Assembly: GCA_015179025.1 (NCBI GenBank)
Contig: WHUX01000030.1
Coordinates: 372,001-436,000 of the forward strand
Origin: Terfezia claveryi
Lineage: Eukaryota; Ascomycota; Pezizomycetes; Pezizales; Pezizaceae
Direction of reading: 5' to 3'
Length of the DNA: 64,000 nucleotides
Shown: positions 23,946 through 35,001 of the stretch, in pieces
Position numbering within the stretch: position 1 is the first letter of the stretch
Layout of the letters: each line of letters starts with the position of its first letter
The notes under the pieces: model-generated
Databases searched by the model: none
Seen by the model: the letters and a program-made list of their open reading frames with translations, nothing else
Told to the model about the DNA's origin: nothing
Position numbers and translations under genes: made by a program

Positions 23946-24573
23946 ATGCCCCCCTCAACCTGGCTCCTCCCCCTCCTACGTCCCCGTCCCTTCCTCCTCT
24001 TTGGCACGCAATCCCCCCCTCGATTCATTCTCAACACCCTCAAACTCGCTCTCTTCACGCACCTAATCTGGGAGCACTTCTACGCCGTCGCTCCGTGCAT
24101 CGGGCCATCCATGCTCCCCACGCTGAGCATCGAAGGGACTCTCGTGCTGCACTCCAAACTGCACAGCCGCGGGCGGGGATGCAAGGTGGGCGATCTAGTC
24201 AGCGCCATACATCCGATGGACTCGTCCGTGTATGTGTTGAAGAGGATTATTGGGATGCCGGGGGATTTTGTTTGCGTGGATCCGGATCCGGATTTGGGGG
24301 AGGGGGAAGGATGATTCAGGTAGGAGGAGCCCTGAACGTTTGGGGCGGATTACACTGGGGTTGTTGCACTGCTAACCCCGGAATGAATGAATTTAGATAC
24401 CAGAAGGCCACTGCTGGCTCGCAGGTGATAATCTTCCCCTCTCCCGCGACTCACGGAAATACGGCCCTGTCTCCCTCGGGTTAATCCGCGCAAAAGTCAT
24501 CGCCAGTATATGGCCACTCAGGTGGTACCAGAATGGGCTGGTCTTAGTCGAGGACCCCGGGAGGCAGATATAA
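23946..24573 (+). CDS. IMP1: Mitochondrial inner membrane protease subunit Imp1, frame broken by one base
   Basis: S26-family signal peptidase of the inner membrane; cleaves sorting signals of intermembrane-space proteins. Catalytic Ser55 is in CIGPSMLPTL and Lys99 in YVLKRIIGMPGDFV. An N-terminal hydrophobic stretch (about residues 27-48) serves as membrane anchor. The second exon, 24397-24573, has the conserved IPEGHCWLAGDNLPLSRDSR, then YGPVSLGLIRAKVIASIWP. The best donor is CAG|GTAGGA after ATGATTCAG at 24311-24319, but that ATG-Ile-Gln lies one frame off. The first frame ends at a TGA inside GGATGATTC. One additional G in the GGGGGAGGGGG stretch near 24297-24306 restores it. A less likely alternative is an in-phase donor TGC|GTGGAT at about 24277 that would delete the loop. 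The gene is convergent with mL38. Confidence 0.85.
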
Positions 24574-24862
24574 GACCCCATTCGAATAGAAAAAATATAT
24601 AGCATTTTTATGGTGTTTTGTTGGAAGAGCGGCGTTGGTATTGGTTGATCTTTCCCCCTGTTTATACGTATATAAATATCTTCCTTCTATATCTTCTATT
24701 TTTTTTCCCTTGCTAAAATGAGGTATTATGTACAAATGTCGATATTGGTAAATGTATGGTTTGTTGCTGCTATGCGCAAGACAAAAAAAGCCCAAGAATA
24801 GAATATTACAATCTACAACTTCTCCCCAAGATTATTCTCCCTCCACTCCACACACTCTTCCC

Positions 24863-26103
24863 CTACTCCTTAACCCTCCCCCACATCATATCGGCCCCAT
24901 CCAGCCCATGCCTCTCCATAACCACCCTGGTCCCTTCGTCCCACTCATTCCTCCACACTGCTGCCCCTATCGCCTCCAACCCCATCTTCGCCTGCCAACT
25001 CCTCAACACAAACCCCTCCCTCTTCCACCCACCCTTTCCATCCGTCAACTTCCCCCTCGCCTTCTCCCCGTCAATCCGCCTATCCTGCTTAAACACAAAC
25101 AACCCATACCTATGGTACTTAATCCCCTTCTGAACATGCGGGGGCAGCCACGGGACAACCACATCTGCTGCATTCTTGGGAGCAGGGTACCCGATTGCCT
25201 GCGTTTGTGTGAAGGAGATGGGGACGTTCTGCACAAGCCAGTGCAGTCGATATTTGAATCCATTCCGCGCAGGATCAGGGACGTCTGGGTCGACGACGGC
25301 GAGAGTGCACAGCATTGGGGAGTGGGTGGGTTGAAAGGGCGTGATTTTGACTGTTGGGGGAGACTCAGTCCGCAGGGTGGGGAGGATGGTGCCGGGCTTG
25401 ACGGAGCGGCCGTGGAAGCGGAGGGAGATGTCGACAAGAGGGTTGAGCGTGGGGAGGATGTCGGGGGTGAGGCGCAGCTGGGTGAGACGTTGGATTAGGG
25501 TGGGGCGCGCGAGAGAGCGCCATTTCTTGTCGAGAAGGTGCCGGTAGATGGGTTTGTTTGTGCCAACTACCCAGACGCAAATATCAATTATCATAGACAT
25601 ATATAGATAGACAGATAGATCGATTGATATATAAAGAGCAAATTGACGAAAATTGGCCCCAATAGATTGGGTGGGGTATATATATAGCACATACCAATCC
25701 CATTATCAAAATTATACTTCACCCTCGGATTATTTGCGTCCGCCAAAACCCTCAGCCTATCCAAATGCTTTCTCAGGCTCAAAATATGTCTCGCCTTCGG
25801 ATCTACCCCAGGCACAGCCAGTGCTCTCGACAGCCGCTCCTGGGTTTGTTTGATCTGCTGCAGTTTTTCGATGCGGTCCCCGCGGATGATCTCCAGCGCG
25901 AGCTGGTACGCTTGGAATGGCATCGACTCAATTGTCCGAGTGACAACCAGCTTACCTGCTTTGTCGAGGATGGGAGTTTTGGCATTGACGGGCTTGGTGC
26001 GGAGGGTGCGGTGCTGGGTGCAAAACGTAGTGGGGAGCGAGGAAGTGCCTGGCTGCCAGGCGAGGAACCGTATCAGGGAGGACGGGGGGTTGCGGACTGT
26101 CAT
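24863..26103 (-). CDS. MRPL35: Mitochondrial large-subunit ribosomal protein mL38 (MRPL35), PEBP fold
   Basis: Structural protein of the mitochondrial 54S subunit with a phosphatidylethanolamine-binding-protein domain. Two exons, 25695-26103 and 24863-25566, around a 128-base intron (GTATGT..GGGTAG) give 370 residues. The N terminus is a basic mitochondrial presequence. Seen: SMPFQAYQLALEIIRGDRIE, NPRVKYNFDNGIVGTNKPIY, RHLLDKKWRSLARPTLIQRL, then the PEBP part LCTLAVVDPDVPDPARNGFK, YRLHWLVQNVPI, PWLPPHVQKGIKYHRYGLFV. The downstream block WQAKMGLEAIGAAVWRNEWD is typical of the fungal protein. It shares a 234-base divergent promoter with the uL4m gene. Confidence 0.92.
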
Positions 26104-26337
26104 GGCGAATTTTGCTTTTGGTGGAAGGCGCCCCGTATGTGGAGCTCACTTTCGATGCCTAGGCCTGGTGGTACCTCGGAGGTAATGCTGCTGCTGGGGT
26201 ACAGGGCCGCCAAGAGTTGCAAGAGATTGGTTGCGGTAGAGCGGCGTGGAGTTGGCGACGATGCAGAAGTGTGGGTGCAAGTGGGTAACCTGTGGCTCTC
26301 GACGCGGTGCAGGTGCAAAAACATACCCCGGGCAACA
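26104..26337. promoter_or_regulatory. Bidirectional promoter of two mitoribosomal genes
   Basis: Only 234 bases separate the start codons of mL38 (minus) and uL4m (plus). Both products are parts of the mitochondrial large ribosomal subunit, so shared control is plausible. No clear TATA box is present. Specific sites cannot be named. Confidence 0.6.
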
Positions 26338-27343
26338 ATGGCCGTGAGGACCTTCATATCGAGTGGAAGCAGGTGCTTGAGGATGGGGGCGGGCAGGACG
26401 GCGGGGCTGGCGGAGGATTTTGCGAAGGTGAGTGCCTGGGGGAGAGAGCGGATGGGGAGGGCAGTTGGCTGACTGCACTGGCAACGCGAACACAGCTATC
26501 GCTATCCCCCGTCCCCCGATTGTCCAGATCCCTTGCGACAGAGGTATCCGCTCCCTCTGCCCTCGTCCAGACAATTCCCCCGGAACCACCCAAGCCCGCG
26601 CCAAAATTCTACACCAAGCGTGAGTGGCCCTCATCATCTCCCCCTTTCACCCGCAAGCTTAACCTCTCCTTCTCTCAGCCCCCACGGTCCTCACTACCGT
26701 CTACAAATTCCCGACGCTCGAGCCACTTGCCTTCGAAACCTACCCCTCCACCTTCCTGCAAGCCTCCCTCCGTCGGGACATCCTTCACCGCGCCATCATC
26801 TACGAAGGTGACAAGACACGCCGGGGCCGCGCCCAAACAAAGACCCGCTCGGAGATCCACGGCTCTGGCCGAAAACTCCGCCCCCAAAAAGGCACAGGTC
26901 GTGCTCGTCTCGGAGATAAATCCTCGCCCATGCTCCGCGGGGGTGCAAAAGCCCACGGCCCAAAGGCCCGAGATTTCTCTACTGGCCTCCCGAGAAAAGT
27001 CTACGATATGGCGTTTCGGATTGCTTTTAGCTATCGATATAGACGTGGGGATCTAATTGTCGTAGATGAGCTAAGCGGACATCTGTTTCCCGATGCGTGG
27101 TATGTGAAAGATTTGTTGAAGCAGAATGGATGGGGGAGGGAGAATGATAATACAATGTTCGTTACGATGTGGAAGAATGTGGGGTTGTCGGGAGCGCTGG
27201 GCAGGTTGGAGAAGGAGGGGAGGGCGCTGAGTGTAGAAGAGGTCGATTGTAAGAATCTGTTAGAGATGGGGAGGGTGGTGATTGAGAAAAGGGCGTTGGA
27301 GTATTTCCTAGAGAAGCGGTGGTCGCCGGAGGTGAAGGTGTAG
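26338..27343 (+). CDS. YML6: Mitochondrial large-subunit ribosomal protein uL4m
   Basis: Mitochondrial homologue of bacterial L4; its extended loop lines the exit tunnel. Three exons in phase: 26338-26427, 26496-26619 and 26679-27343, giving 292 residues. Introns begin GTGAGT and end CACAG and CTCAG. The N-terminal third is a presequence and linker (MAVRTFISSGSRCLRMGAGR). The uL4 core shows TTVYKFPTLEPLAFETYPST, LRRDILHRAIIYEGDKTRRG, then the L4 loop RPQKGTGRARLGDKSSPMLR, GGAKAHGPKARDFSTGLPRK and VYDMAFRIAFSYRYRRGDLI. Nothing is odd about it. Confidence 0.92.
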
Positions 27344-28025
27344 AGCCAGAGCAACGGAGGAGGGTGGGTGGAAAGGATTCAGTACGGTAGAGATGCCATG
27401 TAAATTTTTTTCTCTTTCTTTCCTCTTTCTCTTCCGTGTCTTGCAATTGTGTGGGATCGAACATGTAGAACAAAACACAACCTTTCTGTTGCATACATTG
27501 TCAGCCCATATTTATTCTATCAATCTATTTTCTCTGTTTCTCTGTATATCACCAAGGTCTGTATGTTATGTACCCCACATGTATGCCGCCTCCCGCCCCT
27601 CGACACTCTTGGCGGCACAAAAATGCAGTACTGTGAGACCCACATTACAAACGCCGGCGAAGAGAGTGTAAACCCCCCCCCTCTTCTCCCTCTCCCCCGA
27701 GGCCAATTCCTCCCACCACCGCAGCGATCACCGCCTGAAATCTCGGTTCGCTGTCCTATACCCCGGTACCCTTCTTTTCTCAGGCCTCATGCTGCTCTCT
27801 CTCCCAATGCTCCTACGGCCCCGCGCAGCACAACTCATCCGGCCTCTGCACCTGCACCCTTGCACGAGCACGCCGTTCCGGCCGAGATTGTCAATTGCCA
27901 ATATGCCGTTGCGGGCAAAGCTACCGGGCGAGCAGCGGAAGGTACATTCCGCCTAGGGGTGAATTGGTGAGGTGGTTTAGTTAGCTGGATCAGATGAGCT
28001 ATGTTAACATGATCATGGGTAGTCA
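27344..28025. other. Intergenic, uL4m 3' end to HIBCH start
   Basis: Tandem plus-strand genes. T-rich 3' sequence (CTTTCTTTCCTCTTTCTC near 27412-27432) is followed by a C-rich stretch near 27670-27720. No gene is seen. Confidence 0.45.
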
Positions 28026-29566
28026 ATGGCCACAAAAGCAGAAAAAGCAGTAACCCCATTGCAAGACCATGTCCTCTTCCATACAAACTACGGCGTGAGA
28101 GCCATCGAGCTCAATAGGCCCGAGAAGTTTAATGCACTAAGTGGAGATATGGCAGTGAGGATTTTGGAGAGGTTGAGGGTTCGTACACTTATCTCCCTCC
28201 AATGTCCAAGAGCTAAACTCTCTTTCCTTTCAATACGATGTAGGAATACGAGAAGTCTCAACTCGCAAATATCATCATCATCAAAGGCAGTGGGGACAAA
28301 GCCTTCTGCGCCGGTGGCGACATCGACGCCCTCGCCCAGCAAAACTTCCCCACAGGCAACCTCGACCAGCCTTCCGAAGCAGGCATGCGTAAGTCCGCAG
28401 AGTACTTCAAGACAGAATATACACTCGACCACCTGATCGCTACCTACAGCAAGCCCTACGTCGCGTTCATGGATGGTGCGACTATGGGCGGAGGAGTGGG
28501 TTTGTCACTCCATGCACCCTTCAGAATTGCGACAGAGAGAACGGTATTTGCCATGCCGGAGAGTAAGATTGGTTTTTTTACGGATGTGGGAGGCAGTTTT
28601 TTCCTACCGAGGTTGGACGGACAGTTGGGGACGTATTTGGCGTTGACAGGGGAGACGTTGATCGGGGTTGATACCCTGTATGCATATGATTTTCCCCTAC
28701 AAATGTATCTATCAGCTTACGCACCACAGCTACGCCGGCATCGCCACGCACTACATCCACTCCACGACCCTCCCCTCCCTTGAACAGCGCCTCTCCGAGC
28801 TCCAATTCCCCGACTCCTCCACCCTCGAAGAGAAATACGAGGTTGTAGACTCCACCATTGAAGAATTCAGCACTGGGCTACCCAGCCTCGCCCCCACGCT
28901 CCCCTCCCCGACCGCGTCTCAATCGACCAATGCTTCGCACCCCCAACCCTCTCCGGGATCCTCACTGCCCTCTCCACGCATGAATCCACCTCACGCTTTA
29001 TCAGAAAAACCCACAACACGATCCTCACCCGCTGCCCGCTGAGCGTCGTAGCCATTCTGACCCTCCTCCGCGCTGGGAAATATATAGGAATAACTACTGC
29101 GTTCCAGCATGAGGCCGTCGTGGCCAGCAGGTTCATGCGCTCGAAGGAGTTCTATATCGGCGTCAAGAACTTGCTCTGGGATAAGCGCAAGGAGATGCCG
29201 AATTGGCCTGGGCCAAGCATAACGGAGCTCGCGGGTAACCCCACAATGGCAGAGAAGCTGTTGAGGGAGTATGTCGATGTGAGGCCGGGAGTGGATGAGA
29301 GGCTTGCACTAGATAGGGGCACGGATTATACTAGGTACCCGCATTGGTGGGTGGGGTTGCCGAGTGAAGAGGAGATTAGGAAGAAGGTGGAGGAGGAAGG
29401 GAGGGGGGGGAGGAAGTGGGGAAGGGAGGATGTCGTAGCGTGGTTTGTGGAGGCGAGGAGGGGGAAGGTAGGGGTTAAGGGGAAGGTTGAGGAGGTGTTG
29501 GGGAGGAAGACGGTCGAGGAGAATGGGGGTGTCAGGTGGGTGCACGAGGTGGATAGGTTTGCGTAG
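28026..29566 (+). CDS. EHD3: 3-hydroxyisobutyryl-CoA hydrolase, frame broken by one base
   Basis: Mitochondrial crotonase-family enzyme that hydrolyses 3-hydroxyisobutyryl-CoA in valine breakdown. Exons 28026-28178, 28244-28677 and 28730-29566; introns GTTCGT..TGTAG and GTATGC..CACAG. Motifs: GVRAIELNRPEKFNALSGDM, IIKGSGDKAFCAGGDIDALA (oxyanion hole), SKPYVAFMDGATMGGGVGLS, RTVFAMPESKIGFFTDVGGS with the catalytic Glu/Asp, and YAGIATHYIHS. After STIEEFSTGLPSLAP the frame loses homology near 28900. The next frame resumes with DRVSIDQCFAPPTLSGILTA and runs to the stop, through FQHEAVVASRFMRSKEFYIG. Summed exon length is one base short of a multiple of three; one extra C in the C runs at 28891-28909 joins the two halves. 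The spacing leaves no room for an intron. No strong presequence is seen. Confidence 0.88.
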
Positions 29567-30559
29567 GTTTGTCCCTAGAGGGTAGATTGTAGGATTTGAG
29601 TTATGGTTGGTTGGCGAGGTGGAAAATACTTGTATATATATACCTATAAGATTGAATGAACCCCGTAGTTTCTAGAAATCACACGTATAAATATATATAC
29701 CTCAATTGCGAATGCTGCACCACACCACACCCTACATAGAACAATCTCGACATGATATGAGGGTAACCGCGCACACCCAAGTATGAATGAACCCAGTCCC
29801 CTTGATTTTTTCTTAAGTACATCTGCATTCCCTATCCTGCGCATCAATAACTAGCATATGGAGCCATCTTTTTTAACTACCAGAACCCATGTAAATAAAA
29901 CTAGATATTCAAGCCACCAATCCGAACAGAAAATTGTCACATGAATTGAGAAGACGCAAAAGAAGGGCTGCAACTCTATCATGAGCTGAAAAAAGCAAAA
30001 AGCAAATGAAAATGACAGTTCTCAACTCCATCTCCCTGAACCAGCGACGCCTGCCACAGGCTTTCTAGACTTGTTTGTTTATACACCTCTTTATTGCACA
30101 TGACCCTTCCCCTTAGTTCCACAAGCAAGCAAAAGCAAAAAAAAGCGCCCCTCAACCCCAAAGCCAACCCCAGAACAGAAAAAAGAAAGAAATACGCCCA
30201 AGTTAGTACCTATACCTCTGGACGTTCAACCACAACGGGAAAAAAAAAAAGCGGTGCGAAAAAACTCCCCCATTTTGTATATACTGTACTACCAGTAGAT
30301 AGAAAATAAATAAAATTGTCAGCATAGGTAACAAAAAAACAGAACCAAATCCCAAACTACGCCGTATTCTGCACCTCTCACCCACCCTGATAAAGAGAAA
30401 AGAAAGAAATAGTACATTTCTTTTAAAAAGAGAGAGGAAGAGATGGAATATAATCCAGAATCCAGGAAAAGATACTGAGAAAGGAACGCATAACTCATTC
30501 ATATTAGATAGCCGTTGCGCAAAAGCAAAAATGACTAGGGAGAGTCTATGTACTAGTAA
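29567..30559. other. Convergent 3' intergenic region
   Basis: About 1 kb of AT-rich sequence between the converging HIBCH and bZIP genes, with A-rich tracts on the plus strand (for example about 30230-30250 and 30410-30435). It probably holds the long 3' UTR of the bZIP gene. No gene is seen. Confidence 0.45.
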
Positions 30560-31699
30560 TTACCTATTTTCGGATTCAGCGATTTCATTCATTGTCTCGT
30601 CAGCAAAGATATCCAACTCCTCTCCCAACACATTCATATCGCTCATCTCACTCATCTCGCTTTCCGCGATGCTAAGCTGTCTGGGCTTGACCGGGGTTGA
30701 CGCCTCGCTGCCTCTTTTCTGCTGATCTACAACGACCTTCTCAGCTTCCTGCATCAAATAGGTCCTGATCTTGGTGCAATCACAACCATGATGTTTGAGT
30801 AACTCTTGCTTCAAAAGCAAAAGCTCATCTTTCAGCTGAATTACCGCAGCCTGTAGGTATTTAGAATTATTTTGTGCGGTCCTTGCAGTCTCTTCTAGAT
30901 TGTGCATCCATTCCTTCTTCTTTTGACGGCATTTACTAGCTGCAACTCGATTCCGCTCAAGAAACCTCCGCCGCTTTTCCTCCTGTGCATGTTCATCCAT
31001 GTCCCGGCATGCCTTAGAATTCTTCCGGGACCGGCGAGAACTTTGCTGTTGCTGGGGGGATATAGACCCTCTCCTAGATTGTGGAGGTGAATCCATTCCG
31101 CCTGTGAATGATCCATTATTGAATATATCCGGCGGAAACACAGGAATTCCTGTTTGTTGATTATCTTCAACTGGTGTGACTTGTCCGTGAACGGCCTGAG
31201 TGTTGGACGGATACCCATGCACTAGTGTTTGCAACGGGGGGTTTACCGTTGGCTTGAGGAAGTGGGGGGGTTGATGAGTCACTTGATTTGGCTGTATTGC
31301 CGCCATTGGGACGGAAGGTAAAGATGGTATTGCAGGCACAGAAACCCCTCCTGCTGTCGAATACATATATCCATTCCCTCCCTGAGTGGTATTCTCTCGA
31401 TAGCCCCCACCGTCTTCTAGGGCAAAGTGGTCCCATAAGCCTTCCATTTGTGATTCATCGAAATATGGCATTGACGACACCTGAGGTGACGCCGCTGCCG
31501 AACGAGTAGTCAATGGAGGTGACGACTTTATGGAATTTTCTGAGGGAGGGTCTGAGAGGGGGGTTGTTTGTGCAGAGATTGGCCCTTTGCTTTCGGTTTC
31601 AGCTCCGTCGTTGAAATATTGCTCGAATATATTCTCCGCGTCCATATAATTGCTGATGGACGATATTCCTGGGGCATATTGTCCTGCATTCGTTGTCAT
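30560..31699 (-). CDS. ATF/CREB-type bZIP transcription factor (AtfA-like)
   Basis: Nuclear stress-response activator family, usually downstream of a Sty1/Hog1 MAPK. Single exon, 379 residues from MTTNAGQYAPGISS. The basic region (about residues 241-264, EKRRRFLERNRVAASKCRQK) has the N-x2-A-A-x-K-C-R pattern. A leucine zipper follows to about residue 302, with the diagnostic ATF1-type ending LLKHHGCDC at about 301-308. The N-terminal part has several S/T-P sites (TTPLSDPPSENS, SSPPLTTR), possible MAPK targets. The C-terminal tail is acidic. There are no WNPGFESG-like osmotic domains visible, so the exact paralogue (AtfA, AtfB, Atf21) is uncertain. Confidence 0.9.
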   Translation of the reverse strand: MTTNAGQYAPGISSISNYMDAENIFEQYFNDGAETESKGPISAQTTPLSDPPSENSIKSSPPLTTRSAAASPQVSSMPYFDESQMEGLWDHFALEDGGGYRENTTQGGNGYMYSTAGGVSVPAIPSLPSVPMAAIQPNQVTHQPPHFLKPTVNPPLQTLVHGYPSNTQAVHGQVTPVEDNQQTGIPVFPPDIFNNGSFTGGMDSPPQSRRGSISPQQQQSSRRSRKNSKACRDMDEHAQEEKRRRFLERNRVAASKCRQKKKEWMHNLEETARTAQNNSKYLQAAVIQLKDELLLLKQELLKHHGCDCTKIRTYLMQEAEKVVVDQQKRGSEASTPVKPRQLSIAESEMSEMSDMNVLGEELDIFADETMNEIAESENR

Positions 31700-34600
31700 G
31701 ATGAGAGGCTGCGATGTTTCGGGACTTTTAAAGCTGCCGGAGCTTCTGATACTGGAGCTTTAGGTTGAGTTTCGGTTGCCTGAAGCTTGTGATTTTGTTG
31801 AGAGAATGTGAAGGCCTCTGTGCAGTAACCAACCAGCTCAGTAAGGGTACCGCTTGATCTGGACAAGCAGCCACGCTTCGGAAAGAAGGTTATACGTAGC
31901 TGTAGAGGGCCGTGACAGTCGAATGTGGGGGCAGAAGGCGAATGTTAATGGAAATCGAGAAATACGATACTATCACAGGCCGAAATCTACTGCTCCCACG
32001 TGCAGTGCGCGGCTTCGACGCCCTGATATAGCAGCCGAGCCAGGCAGGCTTCTCTCCCTGTTTTTGTCCAGGCTCGCAATCAACAATTGGGGTGACTAGG
32101 TTGCATGTGTATGGAGCGTGGAATGTGGGCGTGTGGAGTGTGGGTAGGGAAAATATGGCTGTTATAGAAGCAAGGAACAGGAAACTGGCAGGCATACAAA
32201 GAGTGATCTCCATGGGAGGCCTCCCGCCTCCCTCGCTCTCCTTCCCCCTCGCCCAATTCCAATTCCAATTCCAATGCCGGCTGCTCTGCCGCCACATCCA
32301 CGGCCTCAGCTTGAAACGGCAGCTAAGGCTCCTAGCCCGCCTCCTCGAAATCTCTCACAATCCAAAAGGTTTCAGCGCACTTACCCGGCAATTGCCATCT
32401 CCCCCACCGTATAACCTTCCATTGCTACCTAACTCTATTCCAAACACAATCCTTAGCCAGACCTCCACTTCTGCGGTGGCGGTGTGGCTCATGGTTCTCG
32501 ATTTCGGCGGTCAAAAGGCCCATAAAGCTTTTCAACTAGACTAGAAGCTTTAGGCGGCGGTCGTCTAAAAGCGCAGCATGAGAGGCGATCTTGTGGTGAG
32601 GTTAGTTGAAATAAACATCTATATCTGCAATAGGAATAAGTAGGTAGCACTGGGTAGCACTAGGTAGCACTAGGTAGCACCTAAATTTCCCGGCCCAGAA
32701 ACCCACCCGGATTTACTATCCGGCCCATTGAGCATGTGCTTCTTGACAGGGGTGGGTGTGGACTGGAACTTGTTCACAAGCTTAAGGCAAATGGGAGACA
32801 CCTAAGGGAGAACACGGCTGGCCGTACTTATCCATTCAGCGCTGTACATGTCGGTTTGGCAGAATTATACTGTACCATGTACCAGCATCGATTACTTCAA
32901 TTGTGGGTGCTGGCACAATTCCTTCGAATTCTGCAGCCCCAGCTTCTGCGAGCATTTGGCTGTGCAGACTTTTTTTTTCTTTTCTCACCGCAGACATAGA
33001 ACCCCAAGGTGATTTATAGAATTATCCGGTAGGATGAACTTAATACACAGAGAGATGTACAGCATCCCGAGGCTATTGGTTGAACCGAAACTACCAAATG
33101 TGCCTAGATATATAGAACAGTGGTGGAAGACACTTTAAAACAACCAGGGTGGAAGAAACCTGCATGCCTGCCAGTATGGCCGGGCACAGTTTAACGTGCC
33201 TAGCTTTTATATACCGGTACTTCAAGTACAACTCCAGCAGGTTCTCCTCCTCTTTAGCTAATAATACTAAAAACGTAAGACAATCCACGAGCGGCCAGCT
33301 GTTTTCGGTACTAATAACATGGCAATATATTGCAGGAAGTTTTTGGATGTAGAAACAAACATTTCTTCCCAAACATATCCTCCCCTACCTCCCCTCCCCC
33401 CCGCCTTAAAAGTACTCGTGAGAACAAAGTTGATTGCTATTTTTCGATCAAGATCCCTTAGCGATTAGTCCCGGGACCTTATCGATGTGTTTATTTAGAC
33501 TGGCACGCCACAGCTATTTGATAGCGTATTACATAAACGCGAATATAATGATAAAGTGCGAGCTTTGTATGGACTTTATATGAAGGTCTGGTTGGGACAA
33601 ATAGATTAAGTAGCTTCTAGTACCAACCAGTTTCATGATCATATATCTGTGAAAAGCAATTCGTGGAAAAGCAAATTCGTGGAAAATCTTCCTGCATCAC
33701 TAATTACCTCCCTGTTATGATCACCACTGTAGTAATCTGGATGGAATCCCTGAAATACGGAGCGAAGTTCCTCCAATAATCATTTGCATGAGATGATCTG
33801 TCATGACTATCTGTCATGACTCGAATCTGGAGCTTTGATCACTTTACAGTTCTTGAGTGCCGCAGATGTTGAAGCGGTTCAGGCATTCAACTGTATTGCT
33901 TGTGCATAGAGAGCAGCAGAGTCCTTATATTTGAATTAGTTGCATCCCTAACTTATCCATTCTGCCTCAAACCTCATGGTAAGTGCTTTAGCTTCGATAT
34001 TAGTTTACTTATACACAGCTATGCTAGGTTTAAAATGACCTTTGAGTATACAATTATAATTGTGAAATAATAATTGTGGTACTGTACTTATATCTCCACC
34101 TACTTCAACAGTGAGCGTAAACCTACTCATCTACTTGTAATGATCAATCGCGTACTATGAGTACTATATGTGTAAAAGTTGGATGGACAGATAGCTTGAA
34201 TACGGGTACCGGATGTTGATTTTTCCGACTGTTTTTACCCGTCCACAGGGTTGTAATGTTTACCAATACCACAAATCCGACTGTTGTTTTCCAGCAGTCG
34301 AGAATATAGAGAGACAGGGGTCTATGTAGGTAAGTAATTATCCTGACCTATTACAGCACGGAAGGATCTTGAGGTACTGTACTCATGGGAAAAACAAAAG
34401 TCATCCCCCTGCAACCCGTCTTCCGCACTTGCATGATCCACAAGTCAAGCATGGTAAGTCGCAAACTCCAACTTTAACCCCGGGGCACAGTGAAGGGCAC
34501 CCTACGAGGAAAATACTATAAAAGCTTCTTCCTGTTTCAGGTAATGTAAAGAGTCATAACTATCAAAGCCTCACAGCCAGAATTTAACGAGGGATGCGGA

Positions 34601-35001
34601 CATTCGTGGAGTTTTTATGTCTAGACGTGCACTACCGTACGCCCGAAGATGAGTGTATCAACAACAAATAAAATAAAAAAGGGGAGTACGGATACCCATT
34701 CTAGAAAATACAGAAGACTGATAAAAATCTCAGAAAAGTGGAAAGATAACCTAGCAACTTAGTTTTCTAACCAAGTCGTATTTACAGCCTGGAGCTCTTT
34801 TCATCGCTTTGATCTAGTAAGGTGAAAAGGGGTTTTTCAAACGATTTTTGTTACGGCTGATTAAGTAAAATCTGACCGTTGAAAGCTGTCACCTTGGCAA
34901 TAAGTTTAGCTCCTCACGTGATATATGCTCAAAATTTTGCCCGCTCTATCTCTCAGTACCTACCTGCAATTCGAAGCACAACCCCACATCCTGTCGCGAA
35001 A
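31700..35001. other. 3.3-kb gene-poor interval between divergent bZIP and TUF1 genes
   Basis: No open frame here resembles a known family. It contains CCAATT hexamer repeats at about 32249-32275, four 10-bp repeats at 32641-32680, and AT-rich sequence from 33400 on. A poly-pyrimidine run followed by TTTTCTC lies near 32967-32985. Long upstream regions are common for fungal regulators such as bZIP genes and may hold its control region or a non-coding leader. Confidence 0.4.
32641..32680. repeat. Four tandem 10-bp repeats (TAGGTAGCAC)
   Basis: TAGGTAGCAC, TGGGTAGCAC, TAGGTAGCAC, TAGGTAGCAC in direct tandem; only one base differs. The array sits in the upstream region of the bZIP gene. Function is unknown; a multi-copy protein-binding site is possible. 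Confidence 0.85.

Noticed and set aside
32092..32544. 150-codon plus-strand frame in the bZIP-TUF1 interval
   Set aside because: No family resemblance, no intron signals, and its composition looks like intergenic sequence.
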